Below, one piece after another: positions 8,323 through 16,983 of a stretch of DNA of 22,441 bases. Each line of letters opens with the position of its first letter. Position 1 is the first letter of the stretch. Source of the stretch: Gammaproteobacteria bacterium UBA6968 (GTDB taxonomy: Bacteria; Pseudomonadota; Gammaproteobacteria; Pseudomonadales; Azotimanducaceae). The position numbers were made by a program, and so were the translations under genes. Below the pieces are notes generated by a model. It had not been told where the DNA came from. It made no database searches and saw nothing but the letters and a program-made list of their open reading frames with translations. Location of the stretch: NCBI GenBank assembly GCA_002450255.1, contig DJYW01000069.1:16698-39138 (forward strand), given 5' to 3'.

Positions 8323-8931
8323 CTACGACGCTGAGAAGCTTGCCCTCGTCTTGAGCTCGCCCTGCCAACGCTTAAGATTGTCCAATTCTGGCAACTCAAC
8401 AACCTTCACAGCGCGGGCAAAATCCACAGCGACGCACAGGCTAATATCTGCAATGGAAAATTGATCGCCGGCAAGATAGGGCGTTTGCGCCAGCTGATCG
8501 TCAAACATGTTAAGTGCTTTGGACGCCTTTGCGGCGCAAACATGGCCCCAGGCTTCGACGCACGTTTCGCGGTCTTTAAAGATAGCTGTGATATTACGGA
8601 AAGCGCCCGCTACCTCATTAAAGAAGTTAATTTCAGCGCGACGTTGCCACATATCGATCTGGGCCTGAGCCAATGCGGTGTCGCCAAACAGAGAGGGGCC
8701 ATCGGTGATGGCGTCGAGGTAGCGAGAGATAGACACGGATTCTCCGATAAAGGTGCCATCATCAAGTTCGAGTACGGGAACACGGCCGCCGGGATTCTTC
8801 GCCAGAAACTCGGGGCTGAGGTTTTCGCCAGCACGAATATCTACCGGGACGCGTTCAATCTCGATCCCTTTCTCAGCCATTGCGATATGGACTCGACGCG
8901 CGTTCGGCGATGGGGCTTCGTGTAGTTTCAT
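8323..8931 (-). CDS. Glutathione S-transferase family protein
   Basis: The 202-residue protein has a thioredoxin-like N-terminal domain and a helical C-terminal domain, the usual cytosolic GST length. The first strand ends in S8-P-N-A-R-R-V, typical of bacterial GSTs that use Ser/Asn near the glutathione thiol. The cis-proline is in R-V-P52-V-L, and the glutathione gamma-glutamyl contact is E64-S65. The C-terminal half carries the D-Q-F-S-I-A-D-I-S N-capping box. An AGGA (complement of 8940-8943) lies 8 nt before the ATG. It diverges from the alcohol dehydrogenase gene 148 bp away. A role in detoxifying electrophiles is likely; the substrate is unknown. Confidence 0.93.
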   Translation of the reverse strand: MKLHEAPSPNARRVHIAMAEKGIEIERVPVDIRAGENLSPEFLAKNPGGRVPVLELDDGTFIGESVSISRYLDAITDGPSLFGDTALAQAQIDMWQRRAEINFFNEVAGAFRNITAIFKDRETCVEAWGHVCAAKASKALNMFDDQLAQTPYLAGDQFSIADISLCVAVDFARAVKVVELPELDNLKRWQGELKTRASFSAS

Positions 8932-9079
8932 GTGGTTTTTCCTGTTTGGCTAAAGGGCTGTTTCGCGTATCCATATCGCGCAGTGCTTTGCAACGATTTA
9001 CACGATTGAACTTAGCGTCTGTTCAGACCATGCTCAAGCGCATTGAAGAGGCTGTAAGAATTATATTGAGGAGATTGTT

Positions 9080-10171
9080 ATGGGAACCCCTGCTCGCGTC
9101 GTCATATTGCCCGCCGAATCGTCTACCTTACGGATCGAGTCATTGGAACTGCCTGACCCGGGTCCGAATCAAGTTGTTGTGAAGCAGTTCGCATCTGGTG
9201 TTTGTCACTCGCAATTGCATCAGATGCATGCGCCGCGCAAAAAGCCTGTGCTGTTAGGCCATGAGTCCACTGGTGTGGTGCTTGAAACCGGTAGCGCGGT
9301 CGCTCACGTTGCCCCTGGCGATGTCGTGATGGTGACCTGGGTGCCGCGTCAGGCGCAGGCGGAAACCGTGCCTCCTGTAGCTGCGTCGCTACAACTTATG
9401 GAAGGCTTGGCAATATCGCAGAATGTATTTACCTGGGCGGACCACACCATCGCGGATCAGCAGTATGTGGTGAAAGTAGATCCAAACATCAAAACCGATG
9501 TGACCGCTATCATCGGCTGCGCAGTTATGACGGGCGCTGGTGCAGTGATCAATACGGCGGATGTTCAGCCAAATGAGAGCGTGGCAATCTTTGGTGTCGG
9601 TGGTGTTGGTTTATCTGCCGTTGTCGGCGCACGCATGGCGGGCGCGACGCCCATCATTGCCGTCGACCTTGATGACGCAAAACTCGAGTTTGCGAAGCGC
9701 TTTGGCGCCACCCATGTGATCAACGCCAGCAAGGAAGATCCGGTCGCGGCCATTCATCAACTCACCATAAATAATGATCGGTTCAATTTTGCGGGAGCGC
9801 CTGTATCTGGCGCGGATTATGCGTTCGATTGCATCGGCATCAAACAGACCATGGCGCAAATTGTTGCGGCTTGCCGCAATGGTCACTTCGGCGCGCACGC
9901 GGGGGGCAAAGCGGTTTTGGTAGGCGTACCGACTACGCCTGCGGAGCTGAACGCAGTAGATTTGCTGATTAACGAAAAACAATTTATCGGCAGCATTGGC
10001 GGGTCCTGTTCGCCGGATAGGGACTTTCAGCGCTTTCTTGAATGGGAAGACAACGGCGATTTGGCTCTGGATCAAATGGTCACGGAGCGCTTCAGCATTG
10101 ACCAAATCAACGAAGCCACCGACGCGTTAGCCAATGGCGAAATAGCTGGCCGAGCGATTTTGGAATTCTAA
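9080..10171 (+). CDS. Zinc-dependent MDR alcohol dehydrogenase lacking structural-zinc cysteines
   Basis: This is a 363-residue medium-chain dehydrogenase. Catalytic-zinc ligands are visible at C42 (G-V-C-H-S), H61-E62 (L-G-H-E) and C147 (I-I-G-C-A-V-M-T-G). The NAD-binding fold has G-V-G-G-V-G (172-177) and D196 at the end of the next strand, favouring NAD over NADP. The lobe that normally carries the four structural-zinc cysteines after G-D-x-V (about residues 88-103) contains none. Residue order otherwise resembles class III/NDMA-type enzymes. GAGGAGA lies 6 nt before the ATG. It is followed 81 bp later by an outer-membrane protein gene on the same strand and may be cotranscribed. The substrate is not deducible. 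Confidence 0.9.
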   Translation: MGTPARVVILPAESSTLRIESLELPDPGPNQVVVKQFASGVCHSQLHQMHAPRKKPVLLGHESTGVVLETGSAVAHVAPGDVVMVTWVPRQAQAETVPPVAASLQLMEGLAISQNVFTWADHTIADQQYVVKVDPNIKTDVTAIIGCAVMTGAGAVINTADVQPNESVAIFGVGGVGLSAVVGARMAGATPIIAVDLDDAKLEFAKRFGATHVINASKEDPVAAIHQLTINNDRFNFAGAPVSGADYAFDCIGIKQTMAQIVAACRNGHFGAHAGGKAVLVGVPTTPAELNAVDLLINEKQFIGSIGGSCSPDRDFQRFLEWEDNGDLALDQMVTERFSIDQINEATDALANGEIAGRAILEF

Positions 10172-10252
10172 GCAGGTTAGCGTAATGCAACGGCGCTGCT
10201 GTTTGGGTTGTGCCCGCTTGTCGCTTTGCCTATTAACATTTGGAGAAATTGA

Positions 10253-11125
10253 GTGATCAAGGTCCTGACTCGTCTGCTATGTCTCGTTGGTATTAGCGCG
10301 ATGTCGGTAGCGAGCTATGCCATCGACATTCCCCCTGGCCAGGGTATTGCGCCGCCGCCTGGAAAAAATTCAATCCGATTTGAAGTAAATTCGGTGAGGG
10401 TAGGTGAGAAGTACCGGGACAGTGAGTCGCTAAACACGGGTTCGGAACTGGAGTTCAACAGTCTTGGCATTCAGTACTCGCGTAGCCTGATGATCAAAGA
10501 CCGATTGGCAGGTTTTTATGTCAATTCAAGTGTCGCAAGCGCGGTCCCCGGTGGCAGCATTGCTGCGCAAGGCGACGCTAGCGGCATAACGGATTCGGCT
10601 GCCGCGCTTGTGACCTGGCTACATGCCGACAAGGCGAAAGGACGATACGTGGTATTCGGTGGCTTTGTGGTCGTGCCAACAGGTGATTATGACAGCGACC
10701 GCGCGATCAATTTTGGTGGCAATCGCTTTGCTGGTGGATTTCAGTTGGGCTACCACACTCGGTTGGCGAAAAAGTGGGATGGCATGGTGACCACCGACGT
10801 TATGTTCACAACGAAAAACGACGATTATCGAATCACCCACCAAACCTATGAACAAGATCCCCTTTATTCAATGCAGTTCACTTTGATGCATAACATCGAC
10901 CCAAGTCTGATGTTATCCGCGACCTACTATATCTATCGGGGCGGAGCAGGTCACTTAGATGGTGTGGCTATGGATAACGACGTCTCCCGCAACCGCTACG
11001 AAATGGTTCTGTCTAAACGCGTAAAATCTGCCAAGTACTATTTGTTTGTCGGTAAAGACAACGATACTGCAAACGGATTCATCGAGGATCGACGTGTATC
11101 ACTGCGGTATCAGTACTACTTTTAG
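10253..11125 (+). CDS. Outer-membrane protein of the MetA/phenol-degradation transporter family
   Basis: The 290-residue protein has a signal peptide (basic start, hydrophobic core, cleavage likely after S-Y-A23). It ends in Q-Y-Y-F, the terminal aromatic typical of outer-membrane beta-barrels. The central block V-P-T-G-D-Y-D, then N-F-G-G-N-R-F and W-D-G-M, matches the 'MetA-pathway of phenol degradation' family, whose members are thought to be channels or uptake proteins for hydrophobic compounds. The GTG start at 10253 has GGAG (10242-10245) about 7 nt upstream. It follows the alcohol dehydrogenase by 81 bp without an obvious terminator, so uptake plus oxidation of an alcohol-type substrate is a reasonable inference, not a demonstrated one. 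Confidence 0.75.
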   Translation: MIKVLTRLLCLVGISAMSVASYAIDIPPGQGIAPPPGKNSIRFEVNSVRVGEKYRDSESLNTGSELEFNSLGIQYSRSLMIKDRLAGFYVNSSVASAVPGGSIAAQGDASGITDSAAALVTWLHADKAKGRYVVFGGFVVVPTGDYDSDRAINFGGNRFAGGFQLGYHTRLAKKWDGMVTTDVMFTTKNDDYRITHQTYEQDPLYSMQFTLMHNIDPSLMLSATYYIYRGGAGHLDGVAMDNDVSRNRYEMVLSKRVKSAKYYLFVGKDNDTANGFIEDRRVSLRYQYYF

Positions 11126-11426
11126 GGGTAAGCAGAGGAAGGCGCTGTGCTGCTCAAGTCTGACGGCCTTGTATGCGCGGGTTTTTTGTATGGCGGCCAA
11201 GCGTAGATAAGAAGCTATCGCTGCAACAGTTTGGAATGCCAGACTTTTAATGCTTTGTCCTTGTGTTCTTCCTCTGTATTTATCATTTGTGTCGCTGCAC
11301 TTGTGTGGTGACCTGTCACATACTCGCAATGATTCGGCGTAGGCGTTAAATCTTATTGAGGATTTGCTTTTCTGAGACATATCACGCATATCTACCGGTA
11401 ACGCGGACTTCCAAGGGAGAGCAAGG
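11126..11426. other. non-coding gap before nitrile hydratase beta
   Basis: There is no credible gene. A T-run follows GCGCGGG near 11170-11185 without a clear stem. A perfect dyad GTGAC-CT-GTCAC lies at 11308-11319. GGGAGA at 11415-11420 is the ribosome binding site of the next gene. Confidence 0.4.
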
Positions 11427-12071
11427 ATGGACGGGATTCACGACCTGGGGGGCACTCAGGGTTTTGGCGCAATCACTGTCGAAGTGGACGAGCCGACTTT
11501 TCATGAGCCTTGGCAGGCGACAGCTTTTGCGCTGATGATGGCGACCCAAATCGTAATGCGTAGTCACAACGCGGACGAGTATCGCCACTCAATTGAGCGC
11601 ATGTCGCCGCCACATTATTTGTTGGCCGACTACTACGAGCGGGTACTAACGGGCACGACAACGTTATTGGTGGAGAAGGGCTTTCTCGATGCCAAGGATC
11701 TTACTAAACGTGCCGGTGCGGCATTTCCATTAGCCGGACCTGTCGCGGCAAACCCGATGGCAGACCTTGCGCCACAGCCAGAACCGCGGTTTAACGTCGG
11801 GGATCGTGTGCGCGTTTTACCAATTGGTCCAGCCGGTCATGTACGTGCGCCGAAATTCTGTCGTGGTCATGTCGGCGTTATTCTGCATAGAGCACCAAGG
11901 TTCCGTTTTCCTGATGCATCGGCGCATGCTGGCGAATATCGGAAAGAGCATACCTATCATGTTGAATTTACTGCGCAAGACTTATGGCCCAGCGCAAGCG
12001 TGGACAACGCTTCTGCTCGCGATTCCGTAGTAGTAGATCTTTGGGACAGTTACTTGGCGGCGGCATCATGA
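11427..12071 (+). CDS. Nitrile hydratase beta subunit
   Basis: The 214-residue protein begins with the family hallmark M-D-G-I-H-D-L-G-G. It ends with the SH3-like C-terminal domain (F-x-V-G-D-R-V-R-V, then G-H-V-R-A-P-x-F-C-R-G-H-V-G-V-I and Y-H-V-E-F), so it looks complete and undamaged. Nitrile hydratase converts nitriles to amides, but needs the alpha subunit, which holds the metal. The beta-before-alpha order is usual for cobalt-type enzymes. The next gene starts in an ATGA overlap but is cut short, so this subunit probably has no partner from this locus. Ribosome site GGGAGA, spacing 6. Confidence 0.92.
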   Translation: MDGIHDLGGTQGFGAITVEVDEPTFHEPWQATAFALMMATQIVMRSHNADEYRHSIERMSPPHYLLADYYERVLTGTTTLLVEKGFLDAKDLTKRAGAAFPLAGPVAANPMADLAPQPEPRFNVGDRVRVLPIGPAGHVRAPKFCRGHVGVILHRAPRFRFPDASAHAGEYRKEHTYHVEFTAQDLWPSASVDNASARDSVVVDLWDSYLAAAS

Positions 12072-12301
12072 GTGAGAAACCCGTAGCCGCTATCGCAGCG
12101 CGCGCCGAGGCGGTAAAGGCGGCCTTAATCGAAAAAGGGTTGTTGTCCGCCCAGCAAATCGAAGAATTCGAGCACCTGGCCGAAGCCTGGCGGCCCGAGA
12201 ATGGAGCACGAGTGGTCGCGCGGGCTTGGACTGATCCCGCGTTTCGGGAGCGGCTCCTTACCGATGCTACTGCGGCGTGCGCCGAAATTGCTTCGGTTTG
12301 A
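12068..12301 (+). pseudogene. Truncated nitrile hydratase alpha subunit (N-terminal fragment)
   Basis: The frame starts at an ATG overlapping the beta-subunit stop and encodes 77 residues. They match the alpha N-terminal arm: A-A-L-I-E-K-G-L-L, then A-R-V-V-A-R-A-W-T-D-P-A-F-R-E-R-L-L and A-T-A-A-C-A-E-I. The homology then stops, three residues before a TGA. Full alpha subunits have about 200 residues and a metal-binding C-T-L-C-S-C claw; the claw and everything after it are missing. From about 12291 the DNA encodes a different protein, an MFS transporter tail, in another frame. This fits a deletion that joined the two genes. The fragment cannot bind the active-site metal. Confidence 0.85.
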
Positions 12302-12602
12302 CCAACCGCAATCCCTAGTATTAGGCCTATTTCTGCAGGGCGTTGCCCGGTCAACGCTGATGACGGTGCTTATACTCATTTTAGTCGAATTGCCCGAGAT
12401 CGGTGAGCGATATGCGGGCGTTGCGAGTGGTATCTTCTTTTCCGCGGCCGAAATAGGCGGCGTGCTTGGCCCGCTGCTAATGGGCATTCTGTATATCCCG
12501 GGTCAGGGGTTCGGTGACGGTCTTTGGCTTCTCACGGCGATCACTTTGTGCTTTATCGTCGGCGCGCAGATATTGATTGGTCGCCTTCGGGCTAGCACTT
12601 AG
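12291..12602 (+). pseudogene. C-terminal remnant of an MFS transporter
   Basis: From about 12291 a frame of some 103 codons gives three hydrophobic segments with typical late-MFS features: a helix with G-L-F-L-Q-G-V-A-R, then A-G-V-A-S-G-I-F-F-S-A-A-E-I-G-G-V-L-G-P, a last helix and a short R-L-R tail before TAG (12600-12602). A full transporter has about 400 residues; the first nine or so helices are absent, with no start or ribosome site at the junction. The upstream extension of this frame is the out-of-frame reading of the alpha-subunit fragment. The missing 5' part was probably lost in the same deletion. The exact transporter subfamily is uncertain. Confidence 0.75.
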
Positions 12603-12696
12603 AGACTGAAAATGGATTGCCGCTATTTGCTCTCGCCCTGTTATTTAGGCGCTGTCGATTACTGGTTGGTTCGCTTTGCACCTTGATCCGCGGAAC

Positions 12697-13713
12697 TTAG
12701 CGAGCGCGGTCACCGACATACCACGATACGGGTTTGGCATGCACGTCGACCTGGTCGACTACGTCTAATACCAGGGCAAAAAGCGCCATGCGCACAAGCA
12801 TGCCGTTATCAGTTTGCCTGAAGATGGCGAGATTCGGATTTTCATTGAGGTCATCGTCCAACTCGTTCGCGTGGTCACGGGAATCTCTTGGCAGTGGGTG
12901 CATGATCACCGTATTGGGCGCGCAGTTTTGGGTATAAACGCTTTGGTTGAGCCGGAACAAACCGCGGTATTTGTCGGCTTCGGTTTGCGACGGAAAGCGT
13001 TCCTCCTGAGTGCGCGTTACATAGATGATGTCCACGCCACTGATGCCGTCGTTTAGATTTTCGAATGTGCTGACGGTGTGCCCTGCCGCTTGGAGCGTGG
13101 CTGAGATTGCAGCCGGCAAAGTCAGCTCGGGCGGGGCAATTAATTTCAATGTTATGTTGGCGTAATAGCTGAGTAACTTGCACAACGAATGCACGGCGCG
13201 GCCAAATTTTAAATCGCCGATTAATGCAATGGTGAGTCCGTCTAAGCCGCGGCCGGATGCCTGCATTTCTGTGCGCATGGTGTACAGATCGAGCAGGGCT
13301 TGGCTGGGATGTTCGTTGGCACCATCGCCGCCATTGATGACGGGCACGCGACTGGCTTCAGCAAATTCGGCCACCGAGCCGGCCTCCGGGTGGCGCATTA
13401 CAATAACATCGCTGTAACCGCTCAAAACCCTTGCGGTGTCGTAAAGCGATTCGCCCTTGGCGAGCGAGGAAGCTTTGACTTCGGTGGTTTCCCGCACCTC
13501 GCCGCCCAAAAGGTTGAACGCCGAGCCGAACGAAACGCGGGTTCGGGTGCTGGGTTCAAAAAACATGTTGGATAAAATCGCGCCTTCTAGCACGCGGGTC
13601 ATTTTTTCGCGTTGTGCGTAAGGGCGGAGTTGGTCTGCAACCGTGAAGACCTGGTCTGCGGCGCTACGTGAGAATTGATCGACCGAGATGATGTGGCTGC
13701 CAACAAACTGCAA
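12697..13713 (-). CDS. pyrB: Aspartate carbamoyltransferase catalytic chain
   Basis: The 338-residue enzyme makes carbamoyl aspartate, the first committed step of pyrimidine synthesis. The carbamoyl-phosphate loop S55-T-R-T-R59, the 80s-loop lysine (S-L-A-K86-G-E-S), H135-P-S-Q138 and H272-P-L-P-R276 are all present. It is longer than the ~310-residue E. coli chain and resembles the Pseudomonas/Xanthomonas type. The tail after the last helix (V-D-V-H-A-K-P-V-S-W-Y) is part of the extra length. The start is TTG at 13713, supported by AGGAG 7 nt upstream. No pyrI or pyrC-like partner is adjacent. It diverges from the T2SS operon. Confidence 0.95.
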   Translation of the reverse strand: MQFVGSHIISVDQFSRSAADQVFTVADQLRPYAQREKMTRVLEGAILSNMFFEPSTRTRVSFGSAFNLLGGEVRETTEVKASSLAKGESLYDTARVLSGYSDVIVMRHPEAGSVAEFAEASRVPVINGGDGANEHPSQALLDLYTMRTEMQASGRGLDGLTIALIGDLKFGRAVHSLCKLLSYYANITLKLIAPPELTLPAAISATLQAAGHTVSTFENLNDGISGVDIIYVTRTQEERFPSQTEADKYRGLFRLNQSVYTQNCAPNTVIMHPLPRDSRDHANELDDDLNENPNLAIFRQTDNGMLVRMALFALVLDVVDQVDVHAKPVSWYVGDRAR

Positions 13714-13740
13714 TATAGCGCTCCTATAGTTAGGTTAGCC

Positions 13741-13769
13741 ATACTATGCAGCAGCGTGGGTAGGGTAAA
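13741..13769 (-). promoter_or_regulatory. pyrB: possible sigma70 promoter for pyrB
   Basis: On the minus strand, TTTACC (complement of 13764-13769), a 17-nt spacer and TAGTAT (complement of 13741-13746) each match four of six consensus bases with ideal spacing. Transcription would begin near 13734, leaving about 20 nt that contain the AGGAG site. No UTP-sensing attenuator is evident in so short a leader. Confidence 0.35.
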
Positions 13770-14084
13770 CAGTCAGCCACAAATTAGTGTTGTCGTGCGG
13801 TAGCCAACTTGCGCTGCTTGGCCCAGGCTCCCGACAATCGGCCTTCTGACCTGTTGCATTATGATCATCTGGTCTAATCGCCTTTTGGAATAGACGTCTG
13901 GCACAGTTAGAAAATGCGTGCTTCGCGTAATCATCGGCCAGACTGTTATGATATGACCCGCGAGGCAGAGCCAGTTGTCGTTTTGTCTGCACCGCTTATT
14001 CAGACCCAGCCGAAACAAGGTAACTTTACGGCGCAAGCGAATGAGAGCACCAGGAAACTGCTCTCGAAAACAACCACGGAGTGA
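13770..14084. other. upstream region of the T2SS operon
   Basis: There is no credible gene. A -10-like TATGAT (13947-13952) is the best promoter element towards gspE, but no good -35 lies at the right distance. GGAG at 14078-14081 precedes two adjacent ATG codons of gspE. Confidence 0.35.
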
Positions 14085-15626
14085 ATGATGGAACAGGCGT
14101 TGAATGCGAATCCGGATCTATCTGATCGGGAAGAAGAAGCCGTAGTCGAAGCAGCGCTCAATACCCATAACCTGCCTTTTGCTTTCGCGCGCCGCTTCGG
14201 CGTCGTGATTTCTAACGCCGCAGCAAGTCATGCTGAATTGGATATGGTGGCCTATCAAATGCCGGCATTACGAACGTTGGCCGAGGCTCGGCGTTATCTT
14301 GCCCGGCCGTTCAAGTTGCGCCTGGTTGAACAAGCGGTCTTTGATGAGATGCTTGCTCAAGCTTATGCCAGAGATTCGAGCGAAGCACGACAGATGGTAG
14401 AAGACCTGGGCGACGAGATGGATCTGGCCAGCTTGGCGGATTCGGTACCGCGGACCGAAGACCTGATGGAACAGGAAGACGATGCGCCGATCATTCGCTT
14501 AATCAACGCGGTTCTGGCGGAAGCTATTCGTGAAGGGGCTTCTGACGTTCATATTGAAACGTTTGAGCAGGATCTGGTCGTGCGTTTTCGGGTCGATGGG
14601 GTAATGCGCACGGTCGTCCAACCGAAGCGCGAGTTAGCGCCGCTTTTGGTCTCTCGAATCAAGGTCATGGCCAAACTCGATATCGCTGAAAAGCGCATTC
14701 CCCAGGATGGGCGTATTTCACTGCGCGTAGGCGGTCGGGAGGTAGATGTTCGCGTTAGTACCATGCCATCCAACGCTGGTGAGCGAGTCGTCCTGCGTTT
14801 GTTAGACAAGCAGGCAGGGCGATTAGACCTGGCGCGCTTGGGTATGGCAGAACACAGCTTGCAGGCGCTGCGCGAAATCGTCCACAAACCACACGGTATT
14901 TTTCTGGTCACTGGACCAACAGGTTCCGGTAAAACCACCACACTTTATGGCGCGCTTGCTGAGCTCAATAGCCGTGAAATTAATATTTTAACGGTGGAAG
15001 ACCCGATCGAATACAGCCTCCCTGGCATTGGCCAGACGCAGGTGAATAACAAGGCAGATATGACCTTTGCGCGCGGGTTGCGTGCCATCTTGCGACAAGA
15101 CCCGGACGTGGTGATGGTGGGAGAGATTCGTGATCTGGAAACCGCAGAAATTGCCGTACAAGCGAGTTTGACCGGTCACTTAGTGATGTCCACTTTGCAC
15201 ACCAATACGGCGGTAGGCGCGGTTACCCGTCTGATGGATATGGGGGTCGAGCCGTTCTTGCTATCGTCGAGTTTAGTCGGCGTTTTGGCGCAACGTTTGG
15301 TTCGTGTTTTATGTCCGTCTTGCCGTACACCGAAGCCAGCCGACGCCAGCGAGCTAGCCTTGCTACAGGAGACCAGTGCGACAGTTTTCGTCGCGAATGG
15401 CTGTGAGGAATGTGGGCACACCGGGTTTCGTGGCCGCACCGGTATCTACGAGTTGGTCATTCTCGACGAAAAGATGCGTCAGATGATTCACGACTGCGCC
15501 AGCGAACAAGATATGTCGGCCTATGCTCGAACGCGTTCACCGAGCATACGCGAAGACGGTAAGGCGAGAATTTTAGCGGGCGTAACCAGCGTGCAGGAAG
15601 TACTTCGCGTGAGTTTAGATGACTAA
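14085..15626 (+). CDS. gspE: Type II secretion system ATPase GspE
   Basis: GspE (513 residues) is the cytoplasmic ATPase that drives pseudopilus assembly. It has Walker A G-P-T-G-S-G-K-T (277-284), the Asp box near L-T-V-E-D-P-I-E-Y, Walker B with V-M-V-G-E-I-R-D (343-350), a His box beginning H-T-N-T (372-375) and the zinc tetracysteine C410, C413, C440 and C443. The acidic N-terminal ~120 residues would bind GspL. ATG codons at 14085 and 14088 are both possible; spacing from GGAG (3 or 6 nt) slightly favours the second. It is the first gene of the operon, 52 nt before gspF. PilB is excluded by the neighbours. Confidence 0.95.
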   Translation: MMEQALNANPDLSDREEEAVVEAALNTHNLPFAFARRFGVVISNAAASHAELDMVAYQMPALRTLAEARRYLARPFKLRLVEQAVFDEMLAQAYARDSSEARQMVEDLGDEMDLASLADSVPRTEDLMEQEDDAPIIRLINAVLAEAIREGASDVHIETFEQDLVVRFRVDGVMRTVVQPKRELAPLLVSRIKVMAKLDIAEKRIPQDGRISLRVGGREVDVRVSTMPSNAGERVVLRLLDKQAGRLDLARLGMAEHSLQALREIVHKPHGIFLVTGPTGSGKTTTLYGALAELNSREINILTVEDPIEYSLPGIGQTQVNNKADMTFARGLRAILRQDPDVVMVGEIRDLETAEIAVQASLTGHLVMSTLHTNTAVGAVTRLMDMGVEPFLLSSSLVGVLAQRLVRVLCPSCRTPKPADASELALLQETSATVFVANGCEECGHTGFRGRTGIYELVILDEKMRQMIHDCASEQDMSAYARTRSPSIREDGKARILAGVTSVQEVLRVSLDD

Positions 15627-15678
15627 CGCCGATCTTCACCTAATGTTCAGCAACGTCCTGTATTTCGAGAACTAGACC

Positions 15679-16890
15679 ATGGCAGCGTTTGAATACAACG
15701 CTCTGGATAAGCGCGGCAAACAAAAGAAAGGCGTCATCGAAGCTGATAGTGCCCGCCATGCTCGGCAGTTACTGCGCGATGACGGCTTGGCACCTATTGA
15801 AGTGCAGTTATCCCAGTCGCGATCCAGCGGTAGCGGCCTACAGCTTTCTTTAACCCGACGCTTATCGGCCTTCGATCGCATGTTGTTTACACGGCAATTG
15901 TCAACTTTAGTTGGCTCCAGCCTGCCGCTTGAAGAAGCATTGGCGGCGGCGGCGGAACAAAGCGACAAGCAGAGTGTGCGCGGATTGATTATGGCGGTGC
16001 GCAGTAAGGTGCTTGAAGGTTATACCTTGGCGAATAGTTTGCGAGAACATCCGGCGAGCTTTAACTCGCTGTATTGTTCCAGTGTCTCCGCCGGCGAACA
16101 GTCCGGCTTTTTAGCGCAGGTGTTAGCGAATCTGGCGGATTATCTGGAGCGCCAGTTTACCGCGTCGCGAAACGTCGAAATGGCCTTGTTTTATCCCATT
16201 GCCTTGTTGGTGCTGGCCTTCGGCATCGTTGGCGCACTGATGGTCTACGTTGTGCCAGATATGATTCAAGTCATCGAAGACAATGGTCAATCGCTGCCTT
16301 GGTATACAGAATTGCTCGTTTCGATTACTGAGGTACTCCAAAATTATTGGTGGCTGTTGCTCCTTGCCATTGGTCTGATTGCTCTAACAGCACGTCAATT
16401 ACTGCGTGTACCGCACATTAAACTACGCTGGGATCGCAATTTGTTTCGCTTGCCATTGGTGGCCAAAATAGCGCGTAGTGCGAATGCCGCTCGGTACGCC
16501 AATACCTTGGCGATTTTGACTAAATCCGGCGTGCCGCTGGTGCAGGCGATGGGCATCGCCAGCGACGTAGTCGATAACACCTGGCTAAAGCAGGGGTTGC
16601 AGAACGCTACCCAAACCGTCAGCGAAGGGGTAAGCCTGAAAATGGGCTTGGAGCGGGTTGGTCATCTGCCGCCGATGATGTTGCACATGGTTGGCGCGGG
16701 AGAGCAAAGCGGTGAGTTAGACAACATGCTTGGGCGGGTCGCTGAATATCAGCAAACCGAGGTAGAGCGGGTTGTAGGTACCCTAGTGAAGCTTTTTGAG
16801 CCCATGATGCTATTGATTATGGGCGGGCTGGTAATGTTTATTGTGATGGCGATTCTGGTGCCGATGCTGAGCATGAATCAAATTGTGTGA
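15679..16890 (+). CDS. gspF: Type II secretion system inner-membrane protein GspF
   Basis: GspF (403 residues) is the polytopic platform protein. It begins A-A-F-E-Y-N-A-L-D-x-x-G-K-x-x-K-G, the usual start of the family. It has two homologous cytoplasmic helical domains (about 65-165 and 265-370), each with an S/G-A-G-E-Q-S-G motif. Membrane segments lie near 170-195, 215-240 and 370-398. Length is standard. The ATG at 15679 has only a weak GAGA-type site 9-10 nt upstream, so reinitiation after gspE is likely. Confidence 0.95.
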   Translation: MAAFEYNALDKRGKQKKGVIEADSARHARQLLRDDGLAPIEVQLSQSRSSGSGLQLSLTRRLSAFDRMLFTRQLSTLVGSSLPLEEALAAAAEQSDKQSVRGLIMAVRSKVLEGYTLANSLREHPASFNSLYCSSVSAGEQSGFLAQVLANLADYLERQFTASRNVEMALFYPIALLVLAFGIVGALMVYVVPDMIQVIEDNGQSLPWYTELLVSITEVLQNYWWLLLLAIGLIALTARQLLRVPHIKLRWDRNLFRLPLVAKIARSANAARYANTLAILTKSGVPLVQAMGIASDVVDNTWLKQGLQNATQTVSEGVSLKMGLERVGHLPPMMLHMVGAGEQSGELDNMLGRVAEYQQTEVERVVGTLVKLFEPMMLLIMGGLVMFIVMAILVPMLSMNQIV

Positions 16891-16898
16891 AGCCGGCC

Positions 16899-16904
16899 TA
16901 TAAT
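16899..16904 (+). promoter_or_regulatory. perfect -10 hexamer in front of gspG
   Basis: TATAAT occurs 80 nt before the gspG start, inside the 93-nt gap after gspF. No recognisable -35 lies 16-18 nt upstream and no extended TG is present, so an internal promoter for the major pseudopilin is only a possibility. Confidence 0.2.
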
Positions 16905-16983
16905 GTGGCGTAGCGGCATAGTAAGCGGTTGCTTTGATGCTGAGCGAGATTCGATTTTGAGTTTAAGTGTTAGGAAATTAAGT

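Noticed and set aside
11160..11190. Terminator at the T-run after the outer-membrane protein gene
   Set aside because: The T-run is real but no stable stem directly precedes it.
11303..11320. CRP-like site TGTG...TCACA before nitrile hydratase beta
   Set aside because: The half-sites are one base too far apart and the first lacks the consensus A; only the GTGAC-CT-GTCAC dyad is secure.
11767..12030. 87-codon frame inside the nitrile hydratase beta gene
   Set aside because: It is fully covered by the conserved C-terminal domain of the beta subunit in another frame.
12201..12602. A single 133-residue protein covering the nitrile hydratase junction
   Set aside because: Its first ~30 residues are the alpha-subunit fragment read out of frame; only the part after about 12291 is transporter-like.
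13744..14036. Minus-strand open frames upstream of pyrB
   Set aside because: Composition is not protein-like, frames overlap one another, and the region is the pyrB/gspE promoter area.
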